Shown: in pieces, positions 1 to 11,043 of the stretch
Numbering within the stretch: position 1 is the stretch's first letter
Layout: the number at the start of each line of letters is the position of its first letter
Source of the DNA: a virus
Length of the DNA stretch: 20,895 nt
Reading direction: 5' to 3' (one strand)
IMG/VR virus record: IMGVR_UViG_3300022591_000805
Location: 1 to 20,895 of that record
The notes under the pieces: model-generated
Told to the model about the DNA's origin: nothing
The model's input: only the letters and a program-made list of their open reading frames with translations
The model's database searches: none
Position numbers and translations under genes: made by a program

Positions 1-7
1 CCCTCCT
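1..7 (-). promoter_or_regulatory. Shine-Dalgarno site for a gene beyond the left edge
   Basis: On the minus strand the last bases of the window read TCCAGGAGGG, a near-perfect ribosome-binding site with no start codon after it inside the window. It lies about 40 bases past the stop of the last glycosyltransferase. I infer that the minus-strand operon continues with another gene just outside. Bases 8-46 hold no gene. They contain a run of eight C and a short inverted repeat (GGGAC-GT-GTCCC, 28-39) without a following T-tract. Confidence 0.5.
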
Positions 8-46
8 GGATCACCCCCCCCGGTCAAGGGACGTGTCCCGAAGCCT

Positions 47-823
47 CTACAAATCTCCCGCCAGCGCCGCGACGGCCGGCATGTCGGCGATGAACTTGTT
101 CGTTCCCATGTGCGAGGTCCGCATCCAGGGGATCATCCACACCTTGAAACCAATTCGCTTGCACTGAAGGCAAAAGCGGTAATCCTCGCTGTCATATTCA
201 TGCGTGTCCGGGTTGACGCCAACCTGAAAGAAATCATGGGTCGGTCCGGGCAAGGAGTTGGGGTCGGAGCGCGACTCGTACCATTGGTCGGGGTAAGCCT
301 CGCGAAACTTCGCGAACACGTTGCGGCGGATCATCATGAGCCCCGTGCCCATGCTCGCCATCTCCTGCAGCTCGTCGAGCTTGATCTCGCGGCGGCCGAC
401 AAACGGCTCGTAGTTGAACACGAAGTCTGCGGAGATTCGGGCCATCTCATCCGGCGTGAAGTGCCGGCCGTTCTTGCGCAGCGCCCGCTCGATCCGCCCC
501 CAGTTGATCGACTTCTTCGCGCACGGCGCCGCCACGATGTCGCGGTCCATCTCCAGCATCGCCAGAACATCTTCAGCCTGGAATCCAATGTCCGCGTCCA
601 CGAACAGCGCATGCGTTTCATCGTGGTTCTTCAGATACTCATCCACCAGCCGGTTACGGCCGCGCGTGATCAGCGACTCGTTGTAAGTGAACGTGTAGTT
701 GAACCTCACCCCGTGGTGCATCATCATCATGATGAGCCGGGTGAAGGACTCGAAGAAGTTCACCGTGCCCATGCCGCCGTACATTGGCACGAGGATGTTC
801 AAGGATTTGTCTTTCAGGCTCAT
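47..823 (-). CDS. GT-A type glycosyltransferase-like protein
   Basis: This is a 258-residue protein that probably transfers a sugar from a nucleotide-sugar donor, acting in the cytoplasm. The N-terminus is a beta-strand (NILVPMYGG, residues 9-17) as in GT-A Rossmann folds. The segment ALFVDADIGF (about 72-81) carries a DxD pair (D76, D78), which in GT-A enzymes binds the metal and the nucleotide sugar. It is followed by AAPCAKKSINW, a pattern I associate with phage-encoded glycosyltransferases. The ATG at 823 is chosen because it forms an ATGA overlap with the stop of the preceding 72-residue gene; the longer reading to 916 runs through that gene. It closes the visible sugar-modification operon. 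Acceptor and sugar are unknown. The fold assignment is from motifs only. Confidence 0.72.
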   Translation of the reverse strand: MSLKDKSLNILVPMYGGMGTVNFFESFTRLIMMMMHHGVRFNYTFTYNESLITRGRNRLVDEYLKNHDETHALFVDADIGFQAEDVLAMLEMDRDIVAAPCAKKSINWGRIERALRKNGRHFTPDEMARISADFVFNYEPFVGRREIKLDELQEMASMGTGLMMIRRNVFAKFREAYPDQWYESRSDPNSLPGPTHDFFQVGVNPDTHEYDSEDYRFCLQCKRIGFKVWMIPWMRTSHMGTNKFIADMPAVAALAGDL

Positions 824-1038
824 TCCCCGGCCCCTTTCTGAAAGTAATGCTCGATCAGCGCCCGCTCCTGGCCGAGCGTATAGACGGACTCCACGGCCCC
901 GTTGACCAGAATGCACCAGGCCGGATTTGGGGGTTTCGGCACTTCATTGTTCCGGTTAAGGAACCTCGCCAGAACAAACTCGGGCCGCTCCACCACCGGT
1001 GCCGCCTTCTCAGCTTTAATTCGAACCTTTATAGCCAT
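820..1038 (-). CDS. small hypothetical protein in the glycosyltransferase operon
   Basis: This is a 72-residue protein of unknown function. The start is MAIKVRIKAE at 1038, behind a GGGAGG Shine-Dalgarno site (1044-1049). It opens with a basic, beta-prone stretch, has a proline-rich centre (VPKPPNPAW), and ends in a segment that looks helical. No signal peptide, membrane segment or metal motif is seen. It starts 12 bases after the stop of the upstream GT2 gene and ends in an ATGA overlap with the next glycosyltransferase. It is therefore probably cotranslated with both enzymes and may be a partner or a small virion protein. I do not recognise the family. Confidence 0.62.
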   Translation of the reverse strand: MAIKVRIKAEKAAPVVERPEFVLARFLNRNNEVPKPPNPAWCILVNGAVESVYTLGQERALIEHYFQKGAGE

Positions 1039-1049
1039 GACGACCTCCC

Positions 1050-1811
1050 TCAGAAATTTGCGCCGCATTGATTGCAATGCAGGCGGCCATTCGATGGAAC
1101 AAGCATTCCCCGACTCCCGCAGCTCAGGCACGCTTCTCCCGTGCCGACAAGAACCCCGGAAGTCGCATAACCCTGGCCCTCTTGAGAAGCCACCAAGACC
1201 TGCGCTGCGCTCTTCTGGTGATAAGGTGCGCTGGCCTTTGCCCCGTCCTTCTTCGAGCTCCGGTAGTAAAGGAAATGAATCGCGACGTCGATGTGATGCT
1301 CGGTCTTGATGATGCCGAGATCCCGCATCTGATTCGTCCAGCGCGTGTCTTCACCCCAGCCCCCTGACATCGGAACCGCCAGCGCCAGGGCGGTTTTGAC
1401 CGGGCAAAAGTGAACGATGTCGCGCCAGAGCCCCGTGGAGTCCTGATGCCATGGCCCATGATGCAGCGAGACGTGGGTGGGTGGCCGGGGCATCCCGTCC
1501 GAATACTCTTGAAACTCATAGCTGACATAATCCACGCCGTCCAACAGAGGGAGAACCCGCCCCACGTAGTCGCTGGCAACCAGATCGTCATCGTCCACGA
1601 AGTTGCTGTACAGTCCCCGGGCCCCTTCCCTCATGATCTGCCGGTTATCGCCCAGGCCAAGCTCGGGGTCCGACGTTCGCACCATGACTTCCACGTCGCT
1701 GCGGCCGGCGGCTTGCGGCGTCAGCACGCCAAGCAGCCGCTTCAGATATTCCGAGCGTGACGGCTGAGTGGCTATCAGGATGCTCCAACGAGGGTCGGCG
1801 GATGGGCTCAT
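1050..1811 (-). CDS. GT2 family glycosyltransferase with C-terminal zinc ribbon
   Basis: This 253-residue protein starts with SADPRWSILIATQPSR, the first strand of a GT2 fold, followed by LGLGDNRQ (about 52-58) and FVDDDDLV (71-78). The latter is the acidic DxD region that binds the metal and UDP/GDP sugar in this family. The same order of motifs occurs in the second half of the upstream double glycosyltransferase, so the two are paralogues. After the catalytic domain a zinc ribbon (C-x2-C-G ... C-N-Q-C-G, residues about 228-250) closes the chain; it closely resembles one on the large terminase. The start ATG at 1811 overlaps the upstream stop as TGATG, which points to coupled translation. 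The longer reading to 1877 would run back into that gene. The acceptor is unknown. Confidence 0.78.
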   Translation of the reverse strand: MSPSADPRWSILIATQPSRSEYLKRLLGVLTPQAAGRSDVEVMVRTSDPELGLGDNRQIMREGARGLYSNFVDDDDLVASDYVGRVLPLLDGVDYVSYEFQEYSDGMPRPPTHVSLHHGPWHQDSTGLWRDIVHFCPVKTALALAVPMSGGWGEDTRWTNQMRDLGIIKTEHHIDVAIHFLYYRSSKKDGAKASAPYHQKSAAQVLVASQEGQGYATSGVLVGTGEACLSCGSRGMLVPSNGRLHCNQCGANF

Positions 1812-3226
1812 CAGGCGGGCGCTCCTTGATAAAGGCATTGGTTGCAAATCAACTGCGCGTTGGAAGGCACCACGCACGAGCTGCCGCAGCGCGGGCAGCA
1901 GTGGGATGCTCTGATAGGTACCCCCGGCTGCCGCATCGCTGGCTCAGGCCGACGTTGGTTGTAGGGTATCCAGGGGGGAGCCCCAATGGTCCCCGGAGAA
2001 TCTGTTTTGCCCGTGCGCAGATAGTAGAAGTACATCACCTCGTCGATGACGTGCTCTGTCTTAACGATCCCCATATTTCTGAGGTGAGCCGCCCAGCGAG
2101 CATCTTCGCCAGGCCCACCCTCACGCGGCACAGCAAGCGAGAGTTCCCGGCGCAGAGGGCAGACCTGCATGATGTCGCGGTACTCGGCGGTGTCCGTGTT
2201 ATACCACCTTCCATGGCGCAGCGAGATGTACGTTGGGATGTGCCGCGCTCCGTTCGTGAACTGCTGCAGGCGAAAGCTGATTTGATCGACGCCATCCAGG
2301 AGCGGAAGAATGCGCGCAACATAGTCGGGCGCGACCAGATCATCGTCATCAACGATACATTGATATTCTCCCTCGGCCGCTTCCGCCATCCGTTGCCGGT
2401 TGTCGCCAAGGGAAAGAGCGTTATCGAAGTACCGGATGAAAAGCTCGACCTCTAGATGCGCGTCGATCTGCGGCTTCAGACAGGCCATGAGCCGCTGCAA
2501 GAACTCCGCCCGGGACGGTTGCGTCAACACGAGGATCGACCATCGCGGCTGAATCATCAAGGCGCGCAGGACTGCGACTTCCCGGTCTCGCTCGGCCGTC
2601 AGTTTCTTGAACGTTTGGCCGGGATTATCACGATTGCGGCGCGCGATGTTCTCGCTCATGGTCCGGTCCACGGCCGCCTTCTGGAACGCCCAGTGCATGT
2701 GTTCGGTCACGTAGGGAAGGAAGCGAAGCCGGCCGACGCTCTTTGCGACCTCATACAGCCAGGTGTCCGCATAATCTGAGGAGAAGTAGGGTGCCGTGAA
2801 GCGTCCAACAGCTTCAACCCAGCGGCGATGAATGATCGGGAAGGTCGGGAACCATTTGCCGTCTTTCGCCAGATCATCTCCGTGAACGAGCAGGAGCTTG
2901 TCGGCAGACGCCGCGAAGGCATCCTCAACAGCTTGCGTCCACCCAGGCGTGCGCATGACCACATCATCGCTCGCCAGCATGAGGATGTCTCCGGAAGCCG
3001 CCCGCATGCAGACGTTCCACATATCGGACATCACGATGCGCGGTCCCACCAAGAGCTTGTCGATCGTCCCTGAAACGTGCATGGCGTGATAGGCTTCGGC
3101 CTGCGGCTCATCATCATCAATGCGACAAACAATCTCAATCGGACTGCGCGCGGTGGCACGGGAAGACTCGATCATCCGAAAGAGTCCCAACGGTCGGTCG
3201 CGGCTTGGTGCCAAAATCGAGATCAC
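1811..3226 (-). CDS. double GT2 glycosyltransferase with C-terminal zinc ribbon
   Basis: This is a 471-residue fusion of two GT2-like domains. Domain 1 (about 1-215) begins ISILAPSRDRP and has acidic motifs RIDDDE (35-40) and LASDDVV (84-90). Domain 2 (about 225-430) begins QPRWSILVLTQPSR, has LSLGDNRQ and IVDDDDLV (291-298), and is paralogous to the whole following GT2 protein. A zinc ribbon (CCPRCG ... CNQC, about 443-465) ends the chain. Each domain could add one sugar in succession, as two-domain glycan polymerases do; that is inference. I chose the GTG at 3226 because it sits 8 bases after GGAG, whereas the GTG at 3235 is too close to that site. It lies just downstream of the FkbM gene. 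Confidence 0.78.
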   Translation of the reverse strand: MISILAPSRDRPLGLFRMIESSRATARSPIEIVCRIDDDEPQAEAYHAMHVSGTIDKLLVGPRIVMSDMWNVCMRAASGDILMLASDDVVMRTPGWTQAVEDAFAASADKLLLVHGDDLAKDGKWFPTFPIIHRRWVEAVGRFTAPYFSSDYADTWLYEVAKSVGRLRFLPYVTEHMHWAFQKAAVDRTMSENIARRNRDNPGQTFKKLTAERDREVAVLRALMIQPRWSILVLTQPSRAEFLQRLMACLKPQIDAHLEVELFIRYFDNALSLGDNRQRMAEAAEGEYQCIVDDDDLVAPDYVARILPLLDGVDQISFRLQQFTNGARHIPTYISLRHGRWYNTDTAEYRDIMQVCPLRRELSLAVPREGGPGEDARWAAHLRNMGIVKTEHVIDEVMYFYYLRTGKTDSPGTIGAPPWIPYNQRRPEPAMRQPGVPIRASHCCPRCGSSCVVPSNAQLICNQCLYQGAPA

Positions 3227-3242
3227 GAACCACACTCCTTCA

Positions 3243-3962
3243 TCACTTCACGACAGGATTCTCAAACAGCACGCTCGGGCCGGCTGAGCTGTGCGCTTCT
3301 GAAACCTGCTTCCACCCTCCGCTTGCGGCAAACTCATAAATGTGAAACCCTGCGAGCAGGGCGTTGATGACCGCCACCGAACTGCCCAACAGCTCAAGCC
3401 GCCGGGCGCGGTCGATGCATTCGATGAGGAAATAGTCCACATCGGTGAAGCTGGCGCCCAGGCCGCGGATGACCAAAGCCTCCGCGCCTTCCACGTCGAT
3501 CTTGACCAGGCGAATGCGCCCGAGCGGAAGAAAGCCGTCCAAGCGCCGCGTCTGCACCCGGATGGAATAACTGCGGTCGTCGCGGTCGGCCGCTCCCAGA
3601 CTACCAAAGCCGTCATCGTAGCCGGAAGGCAGATAGAAATCAGCTTCCCCGTCAACGTCTGAAAGCGCAAGTTGGTGAGCGGCCACGCTTGGCCAGTGCC
3701 ACTCCTGACAGTTCTGGACCAGCAGGACATGTAGTTTCGGGTTGGGCTCGAACGCCAGCACGCGCGCCCCGCACTTCGCCATGAGGCAGGAGTAATAACC
3801 GACGTGCGCCCCGGCATCGACGGTGAGATCCCCTGGGCGGATGAGCTGGCGCACGCGCTCTGTCTCCGCCTGCTCCCAAACGCCATACTGCTTGATCTGC
3901 GCGCCGATGTAACTTCCGTCAGCCACGCGCAGGCTGAACCCATATTTGGTCTCGACGATCAT
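3243..3962 (-). CDS. FkbM family SAM-dependent methyltransferase
   Basis: This is a 239-residue cytoplasmic methyltransferase that transfers a methyl group from S-adenosylmethionine, in this family usually to a sugar hydroxyl. The SAM-binding motif I is VDAGAHVGYYS (48-58), followed by the acidic FEPNP (71-75). The FkbM signature LVKIDVEGAE (152-161) is present. Length and motif order fit a single complete FkbM domain. The ATG at 3962 forms an ATGA overlap with the stop of the upstream GT-B enzyme; a longer frame to 4373 exists but runs inside that gene. Lying between two glycosyltransferase genes, it probably O-methylates a sugar of the glycan built by its neighbours. The exact substrate is not deducible. 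Confidence 0.88.
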   Translation of the reverse strand: MIVETKYGFSLRVADGSYIGAQIKQYGVWEQAETERVRQLIRPGDLTVDAGAHVGYYSCLMAKCGARVLAFEPNPKLHVLLVQNCQEWHWPSVAAHQLALSDVDGEADFYLPSGYDDGFGSLGAADRDDRSYSIRVQTRRLDGFLPLGRIRLVKIDVEGAEALVIRGLGASFTDVDYFLIECIDRARRLELLGSSVAVINALLAGFHIYEFAASGGWKQVSEAHSSAGPSVLFENPVVK

Positions 3963-4939
3963 ACCGTCACCCTCTGCCGCGCCACCGGCGTTAGGAGCTG
4001 GTCGAGCATGCGTTCCAGGCTCAACTCTTCCTGCACCTTTCGGCACCCGGCCTGCGCGATGGACTCGCGCTCTTCGTCGTGTTCGAGCCAGCGCTTGATC
4101 TGCTTGACGTTTTCCCGGATGTACCCGTGCTCGTAATAGATGATGTGCGTACCATCTGCGAACACTGAAAGGTTCTCCGCGGCCTCGCCCGGCAGGCGCG
4201 GATACATGACAAAGGTTCCGCAGGCCATGACCTCGCACGCCTTGCCGACGATCAGCCGAGAGAGCGGCGGCAGGCAGAAGAATACCTTGATCTGCCGATA
4301 GGTTTTGGCGAGCAGATGCGTCGATTCCGGCTCGCGCATCCCGTCCAACTCCTGCACGCCAACCTGCCCACATTGAAGCGTGATTTGGTCGGGCTGTTGT
4401 GCCATCCGCTGCGCGTACTCGAGACGTGGGCCATAAAGCTGCCCGATGAAGGCGGCGCCGTACTTCTTCTGTTCAGTTAGCCCGACAGAGCCCAGCGATT
4501 TAAACATCGTCGTGTCGGCCCCGAAGGGCTGCCATTGCCCGCCATACTTCTTGGCGTCCTGCGCGGCGGGGAATGACCAGTGCTTCGCCCAGGCAAGTAG
4601 CTCCGGGAGTCGGCCGGGAAGATTCAGATCGGCTCGGTCCATCGACTCATCAAATCGGGCTATCGTCTTCTCGACCAGCGGCGCCCAGGCTTCCAACCCG
4701 TAAAGTGCCGCGAGCCAGGGCTGGGTGTATTCGTGATAAAAGCTAATCACGGCATCGCAGGCGGCAAGCTGCGCGATGGTGGGCAGCTTGGCGCGCATCG
4801 GAACGATGTCGTGAGGTTGGTTGCCGGACAGGACACATTCGGTGACGTCATGCCCCATGCGGCGAAGTGTTTGGGTGTAGCCTCCGAGTGAGGCCCAGCC
4901 TGCAAAGGTGTTGCGAGGAAAGAAGATAGCGAGTTTCAT
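3959..4939 (-). CDS. GT-B glycosyltransferase (CgeB / Glyco_trans_1_2-like)
   Basis: This is a 326-residue protein with the two-Rossmann architecture of GT-B enzymes. The N-terminal half opens with MKLAIFFPRN. In the C-terminal half the segment from KACEVMACGTF to IIYYEHG (about 233-272) matches the donor-binding E...G pattern of glycosyl transferase group 1 proteins, as in CgeB-like spore-coat and phage enzymes. The ATG at 4939 is used; a TTG two codons earlier (4945) is possible, and neither has a close Shine-Dalgarno site. It starts 34 bases after the fibre stop and is coupled to the FkbM gene. This makes it the first sugar enzyme after the collagen-like fibre, which is its most obvious candidate acceptor (inference). 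Confidence 0.78.
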   Translation of the reverse strand: MKLAIFFPRNTFAGWASLGGYTQTLRRMGHDVTECVLSGNQPHDIVPMRAKLPTIAQLAACDAVISFYHEYTQPWLAALYGLEAWAPLVEKTIARFDESMDRADLNLPGRLPELLAWAKHWSFPAAQDAKKYGGQWQPFGADTTMFKSLGSVGLTEQKKYGAAFIGQLYGPRLEYAQRMAQQPDQITLQCGQVGVQELDGMREPESTHLLAKTYRQIKVFFCLPPLSRLIVGKACEVMACGTFVMYPRLPGEAAENLSVFADGTHIIYYEHGYIRENVKQIKRWLEHDEERESIAQAGCRKVQEELSLERMLDQLLTPVARQRVTV

Positions 4940-4972
4940 GTGCAATGACCGGCTTGCCCTTTCTCCTTGCGT

Positions 4973-8464
<3,492 letters not shown>

Positions 8465-8499
8465 CTTGCTCCTCCTGCCAGGATATCAAGGACTTGGAA

Positions 8500-8520
8500 G
8501 GGCGCTCTCCGTGAGCGCCC
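8500..8520 (-). terminator. hairpin between capsid and fibre genes
   Basis: A perfect 8-bp inverted repeat (GGGCGCTC / GAGCGCCC) encloses a 5-base loop, 38 bases past the capsid stop. On the minus strand it is followed only by TTCC, so it is a weak intrinsic terminator at best. An mRNA-stabilising or processing hairpin that keeps capsid expression above fibre expression is equally possible. Confidence 0.5.
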
Positions 8521-8558
8521 CTCCGTCAAGCCAAAACGCCGCTTCGAAGCCCGGTCAA

Positions 8559-10238
8559 TTAGGGCTTCACAAACGGGCCGATGCCGGTGCGCAGAGCCGA
8601 GATCCACGGCATGTAATGCGCCAGCACCTCATGGATGTAGGTGCCGAAGGTCCATTGCCGCGTGACAATCGGCCATTCGATGGCGTAGTAGTCGCGCTGC
8701 AGCAGGAATTGACGAACGGACGGAACCCGCGAATGCGGATACGGGTTCGTGTTGATGTCGTACAGCATCGTTCCCGGAGGAAACATCGGGTGAATCCTGA
8801 TCGGGATGGCTGCCCCGCCCTCGGGATTGATGGAGTACTTCGACTTGTAGCTGGTCACGAGGAAGCCGCCCATCAAGGAGCCCTGGGCGTCCTTGGTGTA
8901 CTGGAAGATGTAGCTGTTCGTCCCAGTCGAGCTGTAGATGACAGCCGATTCCAGCGCGGCGCGCACGTCAGCCGAGCACCAGATGGCGTCGGGTTGCGCC
9001 TGGTAGAGTTCCCAGAGAGTGCGCAGATCGTCTTCCACCTCTTGCACCTGGCCGTTTCCGGCCGGAGTGAACGTCCCACCGCCCATGTCGGTGCAGAGGC
9101 CATTGTTGAACGTGTAGGTTCCCAGGCCGTCCAGGTCGGTCGCCTGGTAGCTGTTGTCAACCGTGAAGCCGGTCGCGTTGCCGGTCTGAATGCCCGTGGC
9201 CTTGGCCGTGATCGTGTAGTTCGGCCACGCGGTGATGGCGCCCAGCGTCAGGACGTCCACCGTGGTGTTGGCGTTGACGCCCCAATACCACGCATAGGCG
9301 ACGGCGCCTTTCTGCGCGGGCAGGGAAGCAAGGACGCTGCCACTGCTGTTCGTGGTGCCCATGGCGACGTTCGAAATCGCCGAGATTCCGCCGGCGACGT
9401 TGATCTTCGTTCCGTCAGCGTTGGTCCGCTCGGTGTAGGCGGTGAGGCCGCGCGCCACGGTTGGCGGGATGTTGTAGCCAGCCTGCCCGCCCGGGTTGAC
9501 GCCCATGGCGGTCAAAGCGACCACCGCCACGGAGACGTTGCTCCCCGTCGCGAGGCCGCCAGCGGCTGAGCCTGTGTCCACGGTCGGAGTGGTGGGCTGC
9601 CCGAGCGCGAAGCCCAGGTTGCCGGTGGTTTGTCCGAGGATGGTGGACGGTCCGGCATTGCCCCATAGCGTGATCATCTCTTCCTGCAAGCGCAGGCGAG
9701 CCAGGTTGCGGAAATGCTCATCCGCCAGGTTGTCGGTGTAACCCTCGCCGGCCCATTGCGCCGTGAAGGTTTCCCCGCCTTCTTCGCCAAGCTCTTTGTA
9801 GGTGGCGAAGTAGTCGGCTTCATCGGGAGTCGCCGTGGCGTTGCGCTGCCCTTCCTTGACGCCCGCATAGACGAACGTTGAGTTGGGGTTAAGCGTTGCC
9901 TTCCAGTGGGCGACCGTGCCGACTCCGGCGTTGACCTTCCCGGTCTTCGGGATCATCTGGATGAACGGGGTGTTCAAGGGGAAGATGAGGTAGGCCGGGC
10001 CCCGCAGGTCATAGAAATTGAATCCCAGGCTGGTGGTCACGCCAGCCTTCATGAGGGCCTTGATGTACTCGCGTCCTGCGCGCTTCACCAGGTCGTTTTC
10101 GAGCGACCACTCTCTGGGCGGCAGGGCTTGGGCTTCAAGGCACAACTTGGCGAGCGTCGCGTCCGTACCGAGCGCTTTCGCCATCCGCTCGCGGCTCGCA
10201 TAAGCCGCGGCAGCGTATAGCTCTTGTTGCAGTTTCAT
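8559..10238 (-). CDS. major capsid protein, HK97 fold with inserted domain
   Basis: This 559-residue protein is the main shell subunit. Its position after protease and scaffold candidate, its large size and the strong ribosome-binding site (GGAGAGAGG before ATG 10238) support this. The N-terminal part has an amphipathic arm, then an E-loop-like region (FIQMIPKTG, AHWKATLNPNSTFVYAG) and a long helix (DEHFRNLARLRLQEEMITLWG). The C-terminal part has P- and A-domain-like features (DLRTLWELYQAQPDAIW, and PSVRQFLLQRDYYAIEWP near the end). Between them, about residues 210-390 are Gly/Thr/Ala/Asn rich and beta-rich, for example GAVAYAWYWG. They look like an Ig- or fibronectin-like insertion exposed on the capsid surface. 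A cleaved delta domain is not obvious. Confidence 0.85.
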   Translation of the reverse strand: MKLQQELYAAAAYASRERMAKALGTDATLAKLCLEAQALPPREWSLENDLVKRAGREYIKALMKAGVTTSLGFNFYDLRGPAYLIFPLNTPFIQMIPKTGKVNAGVGTVAHWKATLNPNSTFVYAGVKEGQRNATATPDEADYFATYKELGEEGGETFTAQWAGEGYTDNLADEHFRNLARLRLQEEMITLWGNAGPSTILGQTTGNLGFALGQPTTPTVDTGSAAGGLATGSNVSVAVVALTAMGVNPGGQAGYNIPPTVARGLTAYTERTNADGTKINVAGGISAISNVAMGTTNSSGSVLASLPAQKGAVAYAWYWGVNANTTVDVLTLGAITAWPNYTITAKATGIQTGNATGFTVDNSYQATDLDGLGTYTFNNGLCTDMGGGTFTPAGNGQVQEVEDDLRTLWELYQAQPDAIWCSADVRAALESAVIYSSTGTNSYIFQYTKDAQGSLMGGFLVTSYKSKYSINPEGGAAIPIRIHPMFPPGTMLYDINTNPYPHSRVPSVRQFLLQRDYYAIEWPIVTRQWTFGTYIHEVLAHYMPWISALRTGIGPFVKP

Positions 10239-10335
10239 GTGCGCCTCTCTCCGATCTGAATTTGACGAGCAACCGGGTGTTTATGTTCCGAGCCGCTGAC
10301 CGGAGACGACTCGCGCAATCTCGATTCCAGGGCTG

Positions 10336-10983
10336 CTACACCTGGACGAACTTCTGCAGCTTGGGGTCGATTCCCGTGGTGGGGATCTCAGCCCCGCCCG
10401 GGCGCGGAATAAGTTGCAAGCCGGGCGGCGTCGGCAGGATGCCGCGCACCGCGTCGGGCACGATCTTGTCGCCCAGCGCCGAGCGCACGCCAGACAGGAC
10501 CATCTTGCGAATCTCGTCCTGAACGGCCGGGTCGGTCTTGAGCATTTCGAGCGCCGAGTGAACGAGCCCCGTGGTCGTCGATTTCACCATGTCCTCGACG
10601 CTGCCGGGAGCGCCAGCGACGGGGTCCGCCGCCTTCACAACCGGCTCAGTTGTCGTCGCCTTCACGGCCGCAATCTTCTCCTCGCCCACGTTGTCCCCCA
10701 ACGTGTCGAGGTGCTCCGCGTGCGCCTTGTGCAGTGCCGCCTTGCCGGCATGGAATTCATGCTTGCTCTTGTGCAGCGCCGCGCATTTGCCGAAGTACGC
10801 TTTGTGCGCATCGCCATCATCCATACTCTCGTGCTTCGCTTTCACGAATTCATGGTGCGCCTTGTGGGCTTCCGCCAAGCCCGCGTGCGCCTCGGAAAGG
10901 GCCTTGTGATGGGCGGCCGCCTTCTTGAAGTGAGAGGCGAGGCCGCTGAACGCCTTCGCCAGTTCATCGATCGTTTTGAACAT
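10336..10983 (-). CDS. His/Ala-rich coiled-coil protein, candidate scaffold
   Basis: This is a 215-residue protein between protease and major capsid genes, the usual place of a scaffolding or decoration protein. Residues about 1-95 are a long Ala/His/Lys/Glu helix in which His recurs every three to four residues (KKAAAHHKALSEAHAGLAEA and similar). This probably forms a coiled coil with one face lined by histidines. The middle is Ala/Thr/Val rich. The C-terminus is short, proline-rich and ends in KLQKFVQV. Start ATG 10983 has AGGAGGA (10991-10997), preceded by a small hairpin. The family is not recognised. The scaffold role is inferred from position, length and helix content; metal binding by the His face is possible. 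Confidence 0.6.
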   Translation of the reverse strand: MFKTIDELAKAFSGLASHFKKAAAHHKALSEAHAGLAEAHKAHHEFVKAKHESMDDGDAHKAYFGKCAALHKSKHEFHAGKAALHKAHAEHLDTLGDNVGEEKIAAVKATTTEPVVKAADPVAGAPGSVEDMVKSTTTGLVHSALEMLKTDPAVQDEIRKMVLSGVRSALGDKIVPDAVRGILPTPPGLQLIPRPGGAEIPTTGIDPKLQKFVQV

Positions 10984-10997
10984 GTTCTGTTCCTCCT

Positions 10998-11012
10998 GCC
11001 GCCTTCGGCGGC
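10998..11012. other. small hairpin next to a ribosome-binding site
   Basis: A perfect 6-bp inverted repeat (GCCGCC / GGCGGC) with a 3-base loop ends directly beside the Shine-Dalgarno site of the His-rich gene. No T-tract follows, so it is not a classical terminator. It may tune translation or mRNA stability in the 60-base gap after the protease gene. Confidence 0.35.
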
Positions 11013-11043
11013 CAGTGAAATGAGCGACCGGGAAAGCTCGTGG

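Noticed and set aside
28-39. Short inverted repeat GGGAC-GT-GTCCC near the left edge, considered as a terminator
   Set aside because: The stem is five base pairs with a two-base loop and no T-tract on either strand.
3963-4373. N-terminal extension of the FkbM frame
   Set aside because: The extra residues are low-quality Arg/Gly/Ala text inside the GT-B gene. The ATG at 3962 with ATGA overlap gives the normal family length.
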